A stretch of DNA of 64,000 nucleotides. Origin: Bradyrhizobium sp. CB82. GTDB lineage: Bacteria; Pseudomonadota; Alphaproteobacteria; Rhizobiales; Xanthobacteraceae. The notes under the pieces are model-generated. The model was not told where the DNA came from and searched no databases. It saw nothing but the letters and a program-made list of their open reading frames with translations. Position numbers and translations under genes: made by a program. The DNA lies in the NCBI RefSeq assembly GCF_029714405.1, contig NZ_CP121650.1, forward strand, positions 8,065,001 to 8,129,000. The letters are read 5' to 3'. This document shows positions 19,382-28,345 of this stretch, piece by piece (positions within the stretch are counted from its first letter, which is position 1; every line of letters starts with the position of its first letter).

Positions 19382-20269
19382 TCAAGACGCATCGCGCTTG
19401 ATGAGTTTCAGGGTAGAAGCCACGTAATTGATAAGTGAAATCGCTTTCAGGCTGTTGATTTTCGTGCCGTAGTCGACTGATTCGCCGTGCAAAACCATGT
19501 GTCTGTTTAGTGCGGTCCAACCCTCTACACGTTCTGACTCGGAGGCATTGATGGGAAGCTTCTCACCGAGTGGGCTCAACACCGCACTCAGGAATGCATC
19601 GCTGGTTACTTCATCGACAAAGACCGCTATACTAGGCTTGCCTTTGTACCGCTTGTACTCCCTGCCCCTTGGCCCCATGAATAGATATTGCCCTGCTTCA
19701 TCCCTGCAAATTCCATCAGTCTGGGCAAGCAGCACCGGAATCGAGAGGTCGAACTGACCCGCCCTGTGTGCCGCGAATGCAGAGGAAAGCACCTTTGCAC
19801 GCCTCGGATGCGCTTCTACCAAGAATCGCTCGATCTGATCCACCCGAGCATCGAAGTACTTTGCAAGCGCATTCTCTGCATGCTCAATCTCTCCTTCCTT
19901 TAGCGACCTGCCGAGACCCAAGGGGGCGTCAAGACGCATCCCCAAGTCCATGTACCAACCGCTCTCTCCGAGGAGCAAAAGCGCCTGCCTGTAAGCGGGC
20001 GGAGCCTTTTCCGCCACCTCCTTCAACTGTGCGAAAAACGGCGCGATGTGGCGAGCGAAGGCGTTGGTCTGCTCCCGCAGTTCGGACGCCATAGGCATCA
20101 GCGCCTCAGCAAAAGCCTTGTAGCCTTCGCTAAACTGTTTAATCACCCTAACCCATTCCGACTGTATTTTTTGCAGCCTCTCACGGTATTCGCTACTCAG
20201 AACCAAGCTCGCCGGGATCGATGGTTGAGCGCTGGTGTTTTCGTCTTCTGTCTGGCCGCTTTCGCTCAT
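19382..20269 (-). CDS. HEPN-motif protein linked to a type I restriction-modification operon
   Basis: A 295-residue protein of no named family known to me. The first 150 residues are helical and rich in Glu, Lys and Ala. The C-terminal part contains NRHMVLHGESVDYGT followed by NSLKAISLINYV. RHMVLH fits the R-x4-H motif of HEPN ribonucleases, and the pattern is typical of stand-alone HEPN-like proteins. It lies 56 bp downstream of hsdM in the same direction, so it is probably the last gene of that operon. HEPN proteins near restriction systems often act as RNA-cutting, growth-arresting partners; that role here is inference. Confidence 0.6.
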   Translation of the reverse strand: MSESGQTEDENTSAQPSIPASLVLSSEYRERLQKIQSEWVRVIKQFSEGYKAFAEALMPMASELREQTNAFARHIAPFFAQLKEVAEKAPPAYRQALLLLGESGWYMDLGMRLDAPLGLGRSLKEGEIEHAENALAKYFDARVDQIERFLVEAHPRRAKVLSSAFAAHRAGQFDLSIPVLLAQTDGICRDEAGQYLFMGPRGREYKRYKGKPSIAVFVDEVTSDAFLSAVLSPLGEKLPINASESERVEGWTALNRHMVLHGESVDYGTKINSLKAISLINYVASTLKLIKRDAS

Positions 20270-20325
20270 CCTTGCCCCCTACGTGAGTGATAAGATGCGT
20301 CCACAACGGTCAGGCGGCGACCGGC

Positions 20326-22287
20326 TCAGGCTGCACCGACCACGCGCATCGTTGTCGGCGGCTCTTCGACCAGTTCGTCGGCGATCAGTAATGCGCTAAG
20401 GCGCGTCAGTGCCTGCGCCACGATGCGACCCTGGGCCTCAATGTTCTGGATGATCTGCACCGGCGTGCGGTCATCCACCCTGGCGACCGCGTTCGGGTTG
20501 ACCGCTTTCAGATCGAATACCTGCGCGTCGATGCCGCCGGCTTCCGCGTCCAAGTCGCGCGCAGCCTTGTCCTGTTCACGGATGCGCGCCTCGACAGCGG
20601 CAATCTCGGACGCCGGCGATCCATCTTTTTTCAGCCGTTTAAGCTTTTCTTTCAGGTCCACCACCTTGGCGCGGATCGCGGCGGACTGCTCCAACAACGG
20701 CTGCATCTTCGCCCGCGCCTCGGCACGGCGAGCGGCGAAGTCCACTGTCCAAGAATAGCGGCTGTCGCCCTGCGGGGTGCCATGATGTGGCAGCAGTGTC
20801 GCGTAGCTAGGGAAGGCCTTACCGGCGTTGGTCTCATCGGCTGACCACTCCGCTGAAAGCGTGGCGGGTAGTTGCACATCCGGCAGCACGTTGCCAGTCT
20901 TGCCGAAACCGAAATGCGCGATTGTGAGCGGGGTCTTCTTGCCCACCTTCACGTGTGACAGGTCGTAGTACCAGATGCGTTCTGTCTTCTTGCTCTTGGT
21001 GAAGAACAGCAGGTTGGTCTTGACGCCAGCACCGGCAGTGGAAAACACGCCACCCGGCAGGCTGACGATGGCCCACAGATCGCATTCGTCCAGCAGCTTG
21101 CGTTTCGTTTCGACGAAGGCGCTCTCGTTGGTGCGGAACAGCAGTCCCTCGTCCAGCACGACGGCGCAGGTGCCGCCGGGCGCCAGCTCGGCCAGGATGT
21201 CCTGCAAGAACAGCACCTGGGTGGCGCTGGTTTCGAAGGCGAAGTTCTTCTGCGCGTCCTTGCCCTCCTTCCCGCCGAAGGGTGGGTTGGCCAGGATCAC
21301 GTCGAACTGCTTGGGCGCCTGTTCAAACAGCGCGCCATAGGTGGCGCGGCGCGTCAGCGAGTTGCCGTGCCACAGGTTGGGTTGGTCGATGCCGTGCAGC
21401 ACCAGGTTGGCCAGCGCGATCGGAAACACCAGGTTCTCCTTCTCGCGGCCGAAGAAGGTTTCGTGTTTGAGGGTATCCAAATCGGTGCTGGTGGCGCTCT
21501 CGCCCAGCTTGCACGCGATGTGCTCGTAGGCCACAGCCAGGAAGCCGCCCGTACCGCAGCAGGGGTCGTAAACGCTCTGGCCGAGTTTGGGGGCCACCGT
21601 GTGCACCATCGCCCGGATCACTTCGCGTGGCGTGAAGAACTGGCCCCCGTCGGAGTTCTTCTCGCCCATCTTGAGCAGTAGGTCCTCGTAGACCTGAGAC
21701 AGCGTAAAGAAATGGGTGTCATCGATATGATCGATGCTGATCTCGTGGACCCGGTCTAAGATGTCGCGGAGGTTCGTTTCGGAATCTACCCGAACCTTCT
21801 CTACAGCCGTCATGATGCGACCGATCACACGCTGCTTCGGCGCCGCCGCCGGGTTGGGCAGCCCGGTACGCATGTCGATATCCAAGCTGTGCAGATGCGG
21901 AAGCAACTCCTTGTGGATGAACTCGAACAGCTTGCCGTCGCCCGCTGCGAACAACTCCTGCCGCTTCCAACCGAATGCCTTGCCTTCTGGCGTCTTGGGG
22001 TGCTCGGTCTTGTCAGACCAGGGCGCCGCCCAGTCCTGCCAGCGATAGGGCGCGCGCAAGGCGGGTGTGAAGCTCGCGCCCACCACCTCCGCCTTCTCCT
22101 GATCTCGCGTCTCCTGCGCGTCGAGGATGCGCAGGAACAGAATCCACGTCAGCTCCGGCACGTACTGCAGGGCGCTAGCGCAGTTTGAGCGCCGCATGAT
22201 GTCGCAAATGCTTTTGACGAAAGCTGAAAGCGACTGCATGGAGGCGATAGCCTTGGGTGCTTTGTTGGTTGTCTCAGGTCGGGCCAT
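20326..22287 (-). CDS. hsdM: Type I restriction-modification DNA methyltransferase (M subunit)
   Basis: A 653-residue adenine-N6 methyltransferase. An N-terminal helical HsdM domain precedes the catalytic domain. The S-adenosylmethionine motif is DPCCGTGGFL, after FTPREVIRAMV, and the catalytic motif is NPPFGG. The C-terminal 150 residues form a charged coiled coil (AAIRAKVVDLKEKLKRLKKD), making it longer than many HsdM proteins. Its ATG follows the hsdS stop by four bases. With HsdS it methylates the recognition site; with HsdR it forms the restriction enzyme. Confidence 0.95.
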   Translation of the reverse strand: MARPETTNKAPKAIASMQSLSAFVKSICDIMRRSNCASALQYVPELTWILFLRILDAQETRDQEKAEVVGASFTPALRAPYRWQDWAAPWSDKTEHPKTPEGKAFGWKRQELFAAGDGKLFEFIHKELLPHLHSLDIDMRTGLPNPAAAPKQRVIGRIMTAVEKVRVDSETNLRDILDRVHEISIDHIDDTHFFTLSQVYEDLLLKMGEKNSDGGQFFTPREVIRAMVHTVAPKLGQSVYDPCCGTGGFLAVAYEHIACKLGESATSTDLDTLKHETFFGREKENLVFPIALANLVLHGIDQPNLWHGNSLTRRATYGALFEQAPKQFDVILANPPFGGKEGKDAQKNFAFETSATQVLFLQDILAELAPGGTCAVVLDEGLLFRTNESAFVETKRKLLDECDLWAIVSLPGGVFSTAGAGVKTNLLFFTKSKKTERIWYYDLSHVKVGKKTPLTIAHFGFGKTGNVLPDVQLPATLSAEWSADETNAGKAFPSYATLLPHHGTPQGDSRYSWTVDFAARRAEARAKMQPLLEQSAAIRAKVVDLKEKLKRLKKDGSPASEIAAVEARIREQDKAARDLDAEAGGIDAQVFDLKAVNPNAVARVDDRTPVQIIQNIEAQGRIVAQALTRLSALLIADELVEEPPTTMRVVGAA

Positions 22288-22291
22288 ATTT

Positions 22292-23524
22292 TCAGATCTC
22301 GAAAGCTTGGGCGAGGATGCGCTGCGGTAAAGCTGAAACCGTGGCCTCTTGCTGGATTAGCGTGGAACGGATCGTGTCCGCTTCAACGAGTTGTTTCTTC
22401 AGCGCCTTCACGATGAGCCGTTGTTCATTCGGCTCCGGCGCGCACACATGGAAGCTCTCAAGCGTAGGCATGTAGATCGTTTTATGCGTGGCGCCGGTCG
22501 CTAGTTCGCGCAACTCAGCGCGCGAACGGATCAGTGCATGCATCAGAAACTCCGGGTCCAGGGCATCGCCGCATACCCAGTTTGCGAAATCCTGACTCGT
22601 GGCCATAGGGCGGCCCATAATGGCGACGAAACCCACCGAGGCTGTGCGCGAGTAGCACACAGTGCCTCGCGGCAAGACGCGCGCCGCCGAATTGGCGATG
22701 CCTGCCTCGTTGGTGCGCAGTTGCGTACCCTCGACCCATTGCCCGTCGAGAGCGCGGATCTCGGTTAGCGATATCCACGAGACGTCGCCACCCCACCAGT
22801 CGGGCCGCAAGCGGCTTGGCGTATGACCGCTTTCTAGCCGAGCGACATCAGAGAGCTTGTGCCAGTGCCATTGGGAGGGCGACTCGCCGAGATCTGGCGG
22901 CACTGCGACCGGCACGGCCTTGCGGAAGGCTTCGCGGTAGATAGACGCGCGCAGCGCCTCAGCCTCCTGATTTTGCTCCTTAGCCGCTTTCCACGCCGTT
23001 CCCACCTGCTCCAGTTGGATTTTTAGGCGGGTGGCAATGCGGCATTGCTCGTCAAGCGGCGGGAGATCAATTGGGATCGACTTGATGACCCCTTGCGAGA
23101 TGTTTCGCATAGAGTCACTGGTTCCCGTCGCGAAGTGCTCGATATGCTTGCGCGCCTTCGGCGCGCGCAGGGCGAACAGCAGGTATTCCTTGTTGGCAAC
23201 GTTCTCGTTGATTACCAGACGCAAGGTCTTGTCGGACAAAAGACGGAGCGGGTAGTCCCGCTCTACCAACACTACGGCACCAACGAATTCCTTTGTGTTG
23301 GCACGGGAGATCAGCAGGTCACCTGCTCGGACCCTATGGCTATCATCGGGCTGGTAAGCCCCCCTAAGTGCCTTGGCCTCATCGTGGCGGAACTCCGCCC
23401 AAGTCACGGCACTGACCTTGAGCACACCCAACTCATCAGGCCGCGCGGGGCTTTCGGCGGTCTGAAAGCTCTTGCCAGCTTGGATGTCTAAGAGGATTTC
23501 GCCGAGGGTGCTTTGGCCCGTCAT
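22292..23524 (-). CDS. hsdS: Type I restriction-modification specificity subunit
   Basis: A 410-residue specificity subunit. Two target-recognition domains can be seen: the first begins near TLGEILLDIQAGKSF, the second near KLSDVARLESGHTPSR with WWGGDVSWISLTEIR. Helical spacers follow each (PPLDEQCRIATRLKIQLEQV and EQRLIVKALKKQLVEADTIR) and set the distance between the two half-sites. The ATG overlaps the hsdR stop codon (ATGA). A longer reading into hsdR exists but is not gene-like. The target sequence cannot be predicted by eye. Confidence 0.93.
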   Translation of the reverse strand: MTGQSTLGEILLDIQAGKSFQTAESPARPDELGVLKVSAVTWAEFRHDEAKALRGAYQPDDSHRVRAGDLLISRANTKEFVGAVVLVERDYPLRLLSDKTLRLVINENVANKEYLLFALRAPKARKHIEHFATGTSDSMRNISQGVIKSIPIDLPPLDEQCRIATRLKIQLEQVGTAWKAAKEQNQEAEALRASIYREAFRKAVPVAVPPDLGESPSQWHWHKLSDVARLESGHTPSRLRPDWWGGDVSWISLTEIRALDGQWVEGTQLRTNEAGIANSAARVLPRGTVCYSRTASVGFVAIMGRPMATSQDFANWVCGDALDPEFLMHALIRSRAELRELATGATHKTIYMPTLESFHVCAPEPNEQRLIVKALKKQLVEADTIRSTLIQQEATVSALPQRILAQAFEI

Positions 23525-25932
23525 ACCCCAAACAACCTCCCCTTGGCCTCGCGCATGACTTGCACGGGTGCACCCAAAGGACGGAGAGCATCCAGACCGC
23601 CGGCGACTCTGATGGCCGGCACCTCCCACAGCACCGGGGTTTCTAGCGCGTCGGTGCCTCCTTGGGCGAACTGATGGCCCAAGCCCTTGAGCACGATGGC
23701 GGCGTTTTCCGGCATGGCGGCGAACCACGGCTGGTTGTGGGTGATGAAGACATCGCCGCGCTCAGGTCGCCGTAAGGCGCGGGCGTGGTACCCGTGGTGG
23801 CTGAAGTAGTCGTAGAGATCGAAGTCGTTCATCCGGTCTTCATCGCGAATCAGGTCGGGGTCAAGGCGCTCTCCGAGCAAGTGCTCGATGAACTGGCGGC
23901 GCTTATGCGGCTCGATCCACAGCGCGCGGAACTCCTCTAGCGTGTGTGCCTCGCTCAGCACGCGGCTGACCACCTCGCGGCGGTACTCTTCCACTGGCAC
24001 AGGCGTATCCCTGCCGTCGCGGCTGACGACGATGAAACGGCCTTGCGCCGTGATGACGACGGCCTTGCCGCCGACCTCGCCTACGGCTGGGCCATCGCCC
24101 CCCTCGCCGCCACCGCGTCCCTCGTCGCCTTCATCGTCTTTGCGTCCACCTCCTCCCGAGCGCGGCGGCTTGGTAATGAATTCGGTACCGAAGAGGCTGG
24201 TGACGTCGGTGTAGTCGTAAAGCCAGAACTTGTACTTACCTGATTCCTCGTGGATGCGAGTGCCGCGCCCGACCATCTGGTAGAACTTGATGGGCGATTG
24301 CAGGTAGCGGAAGAACACCACGGCGTTGAGTCGCTCGATGTCTACGCCGGCCTCAAGCAAATCCACTGTGCAGGCAATGAAGGCGCGCTCGCCGGAGCCG
24401 CGCATTGGTTCGATGAGGTCAGCACCGTTGTTTACCCCGCCCATGCACTTGAAGGCGTAGAGGTCCTTCGGCGTGCGCCGCTGCTCCCTGCACCAGCGCA
24501 CATACAGGTTGTTCATCTGCTGGGCCACGCGGTCAGCATGAATCTCGCGATTACAGAAGATGATCAACTTCTGCTCCGGGCCGCCGTTCTCGCACAGCAG
24601 CTTGAACAGGTCTTCGCACATTTTAGGCGTCCGCAACTCGATGAAGATTTCGTCATCGAAGTCTTTGCCAGTGTACTGATCCTTGGTGAGGTCCTCGGCC
24701 GTAAGCAACCGGTCGGTCTTGAGGTCGCGCACGCCTGCCTTGAGCAGTTCTTCCTTAGTGAAGACGGCGTCGTCGATGCTGGCCTTGCGCTTGACGATCT
24801 CGCAGGCGGCCAAATAGCCGTCTTCCTGCGCCTGGATCAGAGTGTATTCGTAAACCGGCTCACCAAAATACTCGAGGTTATTGGCAGTGATTTCCTTGTC
24901 CTCGGCTGTCGCCTTTTCAGACTCCTGAAGCTTGCGCGGCGTGGCGGTGAGGCCGATGTGGATGGCGTTGGGATTGCGACGCAGCACCTCAGCCCATTTG
25001 CCCCAGGCGGATCGGTGGCACTCGTCGATAACGATGACGGAAAACGCATCTTCGCTGTAGTGCTCGGTGAGGAAGCTGGCATCGCCCGCATCGTCGATAC
25101 CCAGCGTCTGGTAGGTGGCAATGTGGATGCGCGCATTGGCGGCAGCATTGCCACCACGTTCGGTCTTGACGATGCGCGCGTTGTCACCGAACGCCGCCTT
25201 GAGCTTCGTGTAGGCTTGCTCGCGCAGTTCGTCGCGGTCACAGAGGAACAGCGCCTGTTTGGGCAAGTGGCCGGCCTGTGCGAGGCGCCATAGCAAGTTG
25301 GTGGCGATGATGGTTTTGCCGGCGCCAGTGGCGAGCGTGAGCAGCACACGTGGTGGCGTGCCAGCTTGGCGATCAAGGATGATCTTTTCGAACGCGGCGC
25401 GGATGGCAGCATCCTGGTAGTAACGGCTTTGCGACCAGGCTGGGCTGTCTGCCTGGAAGAGAATCGTCGCTATAGGCCGTGTCAGGTCAATGCCACTCGC
25501 CGCGCCGTAGCGGGCGGTGAGGTCCGCGTGCGACGGGAAATCCTTGAATGAGAACGGTCCCTCGATCAATTCGGTAAAGCGGTCGTACTCGCCGTATTTG
25601 TGACCATTGGTGGAAAAAACGTACTTGACTTCGAAGCGCAAGGTGTTGGCGTAGCCCCGTGCCTGCTGCATGCCCCTGAGCGGGTCATCGGCTTCCTTCT
25701 TCGCTTCCAGCACAGCGACTGGCATTGCCTTAGGCATGTCACCCACCTGGACGCACAAGAGATAGTCCGTGCGGCCCGGACCCCTTCGGCGGCGGCCCTT
25801 GATGCCTGTGGGCTCCACAGGTGGCGGGGTGAGCACTGTTTCAAGCGTGATGCGGTCGCGGCTGACGTAGCCCTTGTCGCGCAAAACCGGATCGATCAGG
25901 TGGTAGCGGGTGTCCGCCTCGTTCAGGCTCAC
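23521..25932 (-). CDS. hsdR: Type I restriction endonuclease, motor subunit
   Basis: An 803-residue HsdR. The N-terminal nuclease domain carries RTDYLLCVQ followed by VAVLEAKKE, the D...ExK active site. Helicase motifs follow: Walker A TLATGAGKT, DECHRS (DEAD-box variant), GLTATP, and the C-terminal QMVGRGTR. A Gly/Asp/Glu-rich linker near residue 610 separates the motor from the C-terminal domain, which binds the methylase. It starts with GTG overlapping the stop of the small upstream gene (GTGA). Gene order R-S-M is the reverse of the more common M-S-R. Confidence 0.95.
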   Translation of the reverse strand: MSLNEADTRYHLIDPVLRDKGYVSRDRITLETVLTPPPVEPTGIKGRRRRGPGRTDYLLCVQVGDMPKAMPVAVLEAKKEADDPLRGMQQARGYANTLRFEVKYVFSTNGHKYGEYDRFTELIEGPFSFKDFPSHADLTARYGAASGIDLTRPIATILFQADSPAWSQSRYYQDAAIRAAFEKIILDRQAGTPPRVLLTLATGAGKTIIATNLLWRLAQAGHLPKQALFLCDRDELREQAYTKLKAAFGDNARIVKTERGGNAAANARIHIATYQTLGIDDAGDASFLTEHYSEDAFSVIVIDECHRSAWGKWAEVLRRNPNAIHIGLTATPRKLQESEKATAEDKEITANNLEYFGEPVYEYTLIQAQEDGYLAACEIVKRKASIDDAVFTKEELLKAGVRDLKTDRLLTAEDLTKDQYTGKDFDDEIFIELRTPKMCEDLFKLLCENGGPEQKLIIFCNREIHADRVAQQMNNLYVRWCREQRRTPKDLYAFKCMGGVNNGADLIEPMRGSGERAFIACTVDLLEAGVDIERLNAVVFFRYLQSPIKFYQMVGRGTRIHEESGKYKFWLYDYTDVTSLFGTEFITKPPRSGGGGRKDDEGDEGRGGGEGGDGPAVGEVGGKAVVITAQGRFIVVSRDGRDTPVPVEEYRREVVSRVLSEAHTLEEFRALWIEPHKRRQFIEHLLGERLDPDLIRDEDRMNDFDLYDYFSHHGYHARALRRPERGDVFITHNQPWFAAMPENAAIVLKGLGHQFAQGGTDALETPVLWEVPAIRVAGGLDALRPLGAPVQVMREAKGRLFGV

Positions 25933-26078
25933 GTAGCGCCCCCAGGCTCGTGGCCCTCATCTGCGCCGCCGGCGCGCACCCATTCGTCCACCTCAGATAG
26001 CTTGAACTTCCAGAGACGCCCAACTACGCCCAGATGCTCGGCCACCTGCTCGACGGAAACCCGCGGTTCAGCGGTCAT
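25929..26078 (-). pseudogene. Small excisionase/HTH-type gene lacking its helix-turn-helix
   Basis: A 49-codon gene whose stop overlaps the hsdR start. It begins EPRVSVEQVAEHLGV and continues directly into VGRLWKFKLSEVDEWVRAGG. In the common small DNA-binding proteins encoded upstream of type I systems, about 20 residues, including the recognition helix (a KxxVYRWIxxKGLPAH-like stretch), stand between these two parts. Here they are missing in frame, so DNA binding is probably lost. A GTG at 26102 would add eight residues. The intact form presumably regulated the operon. Confidence 0.6.
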
Positions 26079-26269
26079 GGCATTGGCAAGTTCAGCGGGC
26101 ACGGTCAAAATGGTTTAAGCCGGATCAAAATAGATCAAACCAGATAAGCATCTTTTCGGCTGTCGGAAAACGACCGATTGACGTCACCAGCGTTGGGTAT
26201 GTTTAAAAAATAGTGGACAGAACTTTTGAGCACGCGTATGTTTTGAACAACCTTTTCCAACATAGGCCA

Positions 26270-26853
26270 ATGATGACCAGAGTTTTGGCCTACTGCCGCG
26301 TTTCGACCGCCGGCCAGACCACCGACAACCAGATCCAGGAGATCGCCGCCGCCGGCTTCAAGGTGCTGCCTACCCGCGCGATCACCGAGCCCATTTCCGG
26401 CAGCATCGCCGCCAACGAGCGGCCCAGCTTCAGGAAGCTGATGGACAAGCTCGAGGCCGGCGATGTGCTGGTCGTCACCAAGCTCGACCGTCTCGGCCGC
26501 AACGCCATGGACGTGCGCCAGACGGTGGAGGCCCTCGCCGAGCTTGGCGTGAAGGTGCATTGCTTGGCGCTGGGTGACGTCGATCTCACCAGCCCCGCCG
26601 GCAAGATGACGATGGCCGTAATCAGCGCAGTGGCCGAGTTCGAGCGTGACCTGCTGATCGAACGCACCAGGCCGGCCTAGCGCGTGCCAAGAGCGACGGA
26701 AAGGTGCTGGGCCGACCGCGCGCGCTGACGGACGCTCAGGAGGCGGAGGCACTGCAACGGCTTGCCAGCGGCGAGGCCGTGGCTGCGGTGGCGCGGGCAC
26801 TGAAGACATCGCGAGCCACGGTCATGCGCGTGAGGGATTCACAGCCGGCTTGA
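26270..26853 (+). pseudogene. Serine recombinase (resolvase/invertase), frameshifted
   Basis: A resolvase/invertase-family recombinase. The N-terminus [12 protein letters not shown] carries the catalytic Ser, and the domain continues through [10 protein letters not shown] and [14 protein letters not shown]. After ERT near 26670 one base seems to be lost: adding one restores [18 protein letters not shown] and a C-terminal helix-turn-helix ending SRATVMRV, with a stop at 26851-26853. As it stands, translation ends at 26680 without a DNA-binding domain. It probably came with the restriction module or a lost transposon. Confidence 0.8.
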
Positions 26854-27422
26854 GGCTGCACCAGGGGGGCCGGCCAGGGCTGGGCGGCCTCCCTTCGCAT
26901 CAACACAACCCGCGCCGAAGCAGCCACCGCCCATCCCTCCGGCGCAGGTACTGCTGACCTGACATTCAATGCGGGATGGGAAAGCTACCTCAGGTGAAAT
27001 ATGTTGGTCTGCACGGCGGAAATCGTAGCGTCCGGCCGATCAGGACCTCTCAATCACCACCACGGACGGCTTGTCGACGGCGGCAGGGTCGAGGCCCCAG
27101 GCGCGCCGCTCACCTTCTTGGTAGTAATGCGAAGCGTCTCGGCCGCGGACTTCGCCAGCTTGGCAAGCGGCGGTAGACACTGCGTTTCAGGCCGGCGGTG
27201 GGAGCGCCGAGAGGGCACGATCCATGTATGCTTCGAGAACTAAGGATGACCTGTCGCTTGCGATTGAACTCTTAGGGCGGTTTTCATTGCTCTCTCCTTC
27301 CCCCTTCTCGCGCACTCCCAGACGCCTTTTCAGTCAAATCTGCTGCTCGAAAAGAAAGTGGCTGTCGCCGGACTATTCACGACGACAGCCAAGTCACCGG
27401 GGAGGACTTATTGCGCGGCTAT
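26854..27422. other. Intergenic region, nothing recognised
   Basis: Some 570 bp between the recombinase relic and proC. Short frames on both strands have no family motifs or start signals. It marks the shift from the GC-rich defence module back to the island's usual base composition. Confidence 0.35.
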
Positions 27423-28256
27423 TTACGCATTCACCGAAAGGCATTTTGATCTATCGAAAGCCGCTTTCGTCGCGCGGCGAATGAGAGACAAGAACTCGTC
27501 CCGGGCCGTTAACAGCGAGAGCGCCGCTTCTGTCGTCCCTTTGGGGCTTGTCACTTGTCGCCGGAGTTGGGCCGGCTCGTCTTCGGTGTGCAAGGCTAGA
27601 GCGCCAGCGCCGTAAACAGTTTCCTTAACGAGCTTCATGGCGAGCTCTCTTGGAAGGCCAAGTTCGCAAGCGGCTGTCGTAAGGCACTCCATCAAGTAGA
27701 AGATATAGGCTGGCCCGGAACCGCTGATAGCTGTGGCAGCGTCCAACAAAACCTCGCTATCCACCTTGTGTACAGGGCCGCCGACAGCAAACAGGGACGT
27801 GACCGTGTTTAGCTCTAGCTCCTGAATGCTGTTGCCTGGGAAGACAATCGTCGACCCCTTCCCGATTGCAGTAGGCGTATTGGGCATCGCCCGTATCAAA
27901 CGCGCTTTTCCAAGGAGTGCCCCCAACTCCCCGATGGTCATACCCGCAGCAATACTAACGAAAACGGCTTGTTCGGAAAAACGACGATAGGCCGGGGCTT
28001 CTGCTCTTATTGCGTGAGGTTTTAAAGCGAAGACAATAAGATCGGCTTGGTCGGGTAGGCTCTCCGGCGTCTCATGTACGTTGGTTCCCAATCGTGCCGC
28101 TCGCTCGCGAAGGCCGACAACCGGCTCAACGACGTGCACTTTCTTCGGATCGCGTGCTTTTGAGCCTAGCCAGCCGCTCAAAAGCGCATAACCCATATTG
28201 CCGCAGCCGACGAGTATCAAACGATCGGCCACTGTCGATAGTGACTTGGCAACCAT
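27423..28256 (-). CDS. proC: Pyrroline-5-carboxylate reductase
   Basis: A 277-residue ProC-family NAD(P)H-dependent reductase forming proline from pyrroline-5-carboxylate. The N-terminal Rossmann motif is VGCGNMGYALLSGW. The family segment VRAMPNTPT is present as IRAMPNTPT, and the C-terminal signature includes AAISGSGPAYIFYLMECL and QLRRQVTSPKGTTEA. AAGGGAAGG precedes the ATG. It heads towards lower coordinates after the CoA ligase and hydratase genes in the same orientation. A second proC copy in an island could serve a specialised route, for example reducing a cyclic imine of an imported compound. Confidence 0.93.
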   Translation of the reverse strand: MVAKSLSTVADRLILVGCGNMGYALLSGWLGSKARDPKKVHVVEPVVGLRERAARLGTNVHETPESLPDQADLIVFALKPHAIRAEAPAYRRFSEQAVFVSIAAGMTIGELGALLGKARLIRAMPNTPTAIGKGSTIVFPGNSIQELELNTVTSLFAVGGPVHKVDSEVLLDAATAISGSGPAYIFYLMECLTTAACELGLPRELAMKLVKETVYGAGALALHTEDEPAQLRRQVTSPKGTTEAALSLLTARDEFLSLIRRATKAAFDRSKCLSVNA

Positions 28257-28345
28257 TTAGCCTTCCCTTCGCAGTCGCCGCCTTCATTTCGAAACATGAG
28301 GTCGTGGCGCCATTTTTCAGACCTCGCGGGGGCCGCCGAGCAAGC

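Noticed and set aside
24250..25293. A 347-codon plus-strand frame opposite hsdR
   Set aside because: Antisense shadow of a clear HsdR with all helicase motifs.
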